Shown: piece after piece, positions 6,630 through 7,688 of the stretch
Numbering within the stretch: position 1 is the first letter of the stretch
Layout of the letters: every line of letters starts with the position of its first letter
Assembly: GCA_017646185.1 (NCBI GenBank)
Contig: JAGCNA010000088.1
Location: 1 to 7,688, forward strand
Origin: Clostridia bacterium
GTDB lineage: Bacteria; Bacillota; Clostridia; Oscillospirales; CAG-382
Reading direction: 5' to 3'
DNA length: 7,688 nucleotides
Notes under the pieces: generated by a model
What the model was told of the DNA's origin: nothing
The model's input: only the letters and a program-made list of their open reading frames with translations
Databases searched by the model: none
Made by a program: the position numbers and the translations under genes

Positions 6630-7337
6630 TTATCTCCCGGGTTTGTAGTCTACTTCTTCAAGAATTGCAAAATCGTGATAAACCTGCAGTTTGGCAACCT
6701 CTTTGCCTTCGTAATAAACGTACAGATACAAAGCTGTGCGTGTGTTGATGACCTGACCGTTATCATCGTTGATATCGGGCGTATCGTGGGAAAAATCGCC
6801 ATCGTCAAAGTAATACTGGTTGGTGGTCTTGTCTATTTCCACGCCTTGGAAGGATACACGGGCAAATCCGTAATCGTTTTTAGTAGTGAATTCCAAGTTG
6901 CATACAGGATATTTGTTGCCGTTGTTGTCGACCAATTCGACAGTGAAGGGAAGCTCAGCATCTTTCTCACCGGTAAAATGCTTCATACGGTAGCGAATTC
7001 CTACTTCAAACTCCTTTGCGTCTTCCGCATAGAAATTGTTGCGCACCTGCACGGTTCCGTCTTCGTTCATGGTGGATGCCGTCTGCAGAGAATATACCGT
7101 AAACTCGTCTCCCAGCTTTTGGGCTATGACCGCCGCATCATCGGAAAAATACATTTGCTTAAACAGCCTTGCGTCCGTGCTGGTAAAAATACGGAACAGA
7201 ATTATACCCCATACAAGAGCGCATATTCCCCAAAAGGTGTATCTGAATATCTGTTTTATTGTCCATCCGAATTTGGAAGAACGTTCTTTTTCTAATTTTC
7301 TTTCCTCTTCCGGAAAGTGTTTGCCTTCGTAATCCAT
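6630..7337 (-). CDS. Single-pass membrane protein with large external domain, function unknown
   Basis: I do not recognise this 235-residue protein. It starts with a highly charged cytoplasmic segment of about 30 residues (EGKHFPEEERKLEKERSSKFG), followed by one hydrophobic helix (about 32-52, YTFWGICALVWGIILFRIF). The charge distribution suggests N-in topology with about 180 residues outside. The outer part is rich in Asp, aromatic residues and beta-strands: FEVGIRYRMKHFTG, LPFTVELVDNNGNKYP, FARVSFQGVEID and ALYLYVYYEGKEVAKLQVY. This suggests one immunoglobulin-like or other beta-sandwich fold. No catalytic motif or lipobox is seen. The ATG at 7337 is preceded by TGAGG, 7 nt away, which directly follows the stop of the YifB-like gene. 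The downstream PH-domain gene begins 5 bp after its stop, so all three genes form one operon. Confidence 0.8.
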   Translation of the reverse strand: MDYEGKHFPEEERKLEKERSSKFGWTIKQIFRYTFWGICALVWGIILFRIFTSTDARLFKQMYFSDDAAVIAQKLGDEFTVYSLQTASTMNEDGTVQVRNNFYAEDAKEFEVGIRYRMKHFTGEKDAELPFTVELVDNNGNKYPVCNLEFTTKNDYGFARVSFQGVEIDKTTNQYYFDDGDFSHDTPDINDDNGQVINTRTALYLYVYYEGKEVAKLQVYHDFAILEEVDYKPGR

Positions 7338-7349
7338 GGGTTTACCTCA

Positions 7350-7688
7350 TTAAGACCAATATTTTCTGTCAAGAGAGCGCAAATGCATTGCTTGTGCAAT
7401 GTGGGCTCTTTCTATTTTTTCACTTTCGTGTATGTCCGCAATAGTCCGCGCTACCTTAAGTAATCTGTCGTGTCCTCTTGCGGAGAGGGAAAGCACCTTG
7501 TATGCTTTTTCCAACGTTTGCTCCGCTTCGGAAGTCATAACACAATGCTTTCTCATTTCGGAAGAAGAGAGGGAAGCGTTGGGTACAAACTCGTTTTTAT
7601 CTTTAAATCTGCGGGTTGCAAACTCTCTGGCGTTAATAACTCTTTCCCGTATCTGTGCGCTGGTTTCGGAAGCCTCGTCGCAGTGCAG
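7350..7688 (-). CDS. YifB/ComM-family Mg-chelatase-like ATPase, C-terminal part only
   Basis: Only the last 112 codons lie in the window; the gene runs off the right edge. The segment reads through without interruption from 7688 (starting LHCDEASETSAQIRERV). It has the Mg-chelatase C-terminal domain signature of the YifB/ComM family: SAQIRERVINARE near the start, then LSLSARGHDRLLKVARTIADI, and the family-typical ending HIAQAMHLRSLDRKYWS. The AAA+ ATPase core would lie beyond the edge. In naturally transformable Proteobacteria ComM is a helicase that promotes branch migration during integration of incoming DNA; the role in Clostridia is less clear. A start at 7556 would give only a fragment of this domain and is not the real start. 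Two membrane protein genes follow closely in the same operon. Confidence 0.9.
   Translation of the reverse strand: MHCDEASETSAQIRERVINAREFATRRFKDKNEFVPNASLSSSEMRKHCVMTSEAEQTLEKAYKVLSLSARGHDRLLKVARTIADIHESEKIERAHIAQAMHLRSLDRKYWS

Noticed and set aside
6675..7295. Plus-strand open frame of about 206 codons opposite the single-pass membrane protein
   Set aside because: It is antisense to a gene with a good ribosome binding site and operon spacing, and its own product shows no coherent domain or start signal.
1..7688. CRISPR arrays, tRNA genes, insertion sequences and phage attachment sites
   Set aside because: No regularly spaced repeats, cloverleaf sequences, transposase motifs or terminal inverted repeats were seen on reading either strand.

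Overview
The window looks like chromosomal DNA of an anaerobic Clostridia-type Firmicute, probably an uncultured member of the Oscillospirales/Lachnospirales range. The reasons are moderately AT-rich coding sequence, strong AGGAG-type ribosome binding sites, sigma-A promoters close to consensus, all complete genes ending in TAA, a PHP-type (HisJ/HisK) histidinol-phosphatase, and small membrane proteins with PH-like domains. This placement is inference; there is no rRNA or other marker gene.

Layout. (1) 1-840: terminator of an upstream unit, then a stand-alone histidinol-phosphatase gene on the plus strand. (2) 841-876: a bidirectional terminator shared with a convergent minus-strand operon. 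(3) 906-4394, minus strand: promoter, then a very large ECF-type sigma factor gene (about 876 residues once a frameshift is repaired), then 17 bp later a two-helix membrane protein with a PH-like domain. (4) 4252-4541: divergent intergenic region with a promoter in each direction. (5) 4542-5702, plus strand: a secreted lipoprotein of three tandem beta-rich repeats. (6) 5710-5746: a second bidirectional terminator. (7) 5752-7688, minus strand: an operon of the 3' end of a YifB/ComM-like ATPase gene, a single-pass membrane protein with a large external domain, and a two-helix membrane protein with an STM3941-like PH domain and an acidic tail.

The most unusual part is 906-5702. A recognisable ECF sigma factor (regions 2 and 4) carries nearly 700 extra residues: a helical, TPR-like stretch and then two related beta-rich modules that share a GxFENC...VGIVK...WEL signature. 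No anti-sigma factor is evident. A membrane-anchored PH-like protein follows in the same operon and a lipoprotein is transcribed divergently. One reading is an envelope-sensing unit in which the sigma factor carries its own regulatory domain, but that is inference. The sigma gene appears to lack one base near 4209-4211. The canonical N-terminus (ATG at 4251 with a good ribosome binding site) lies in a different frame from the rest, so either the assembled sequence has an error or the locus is disrupted.
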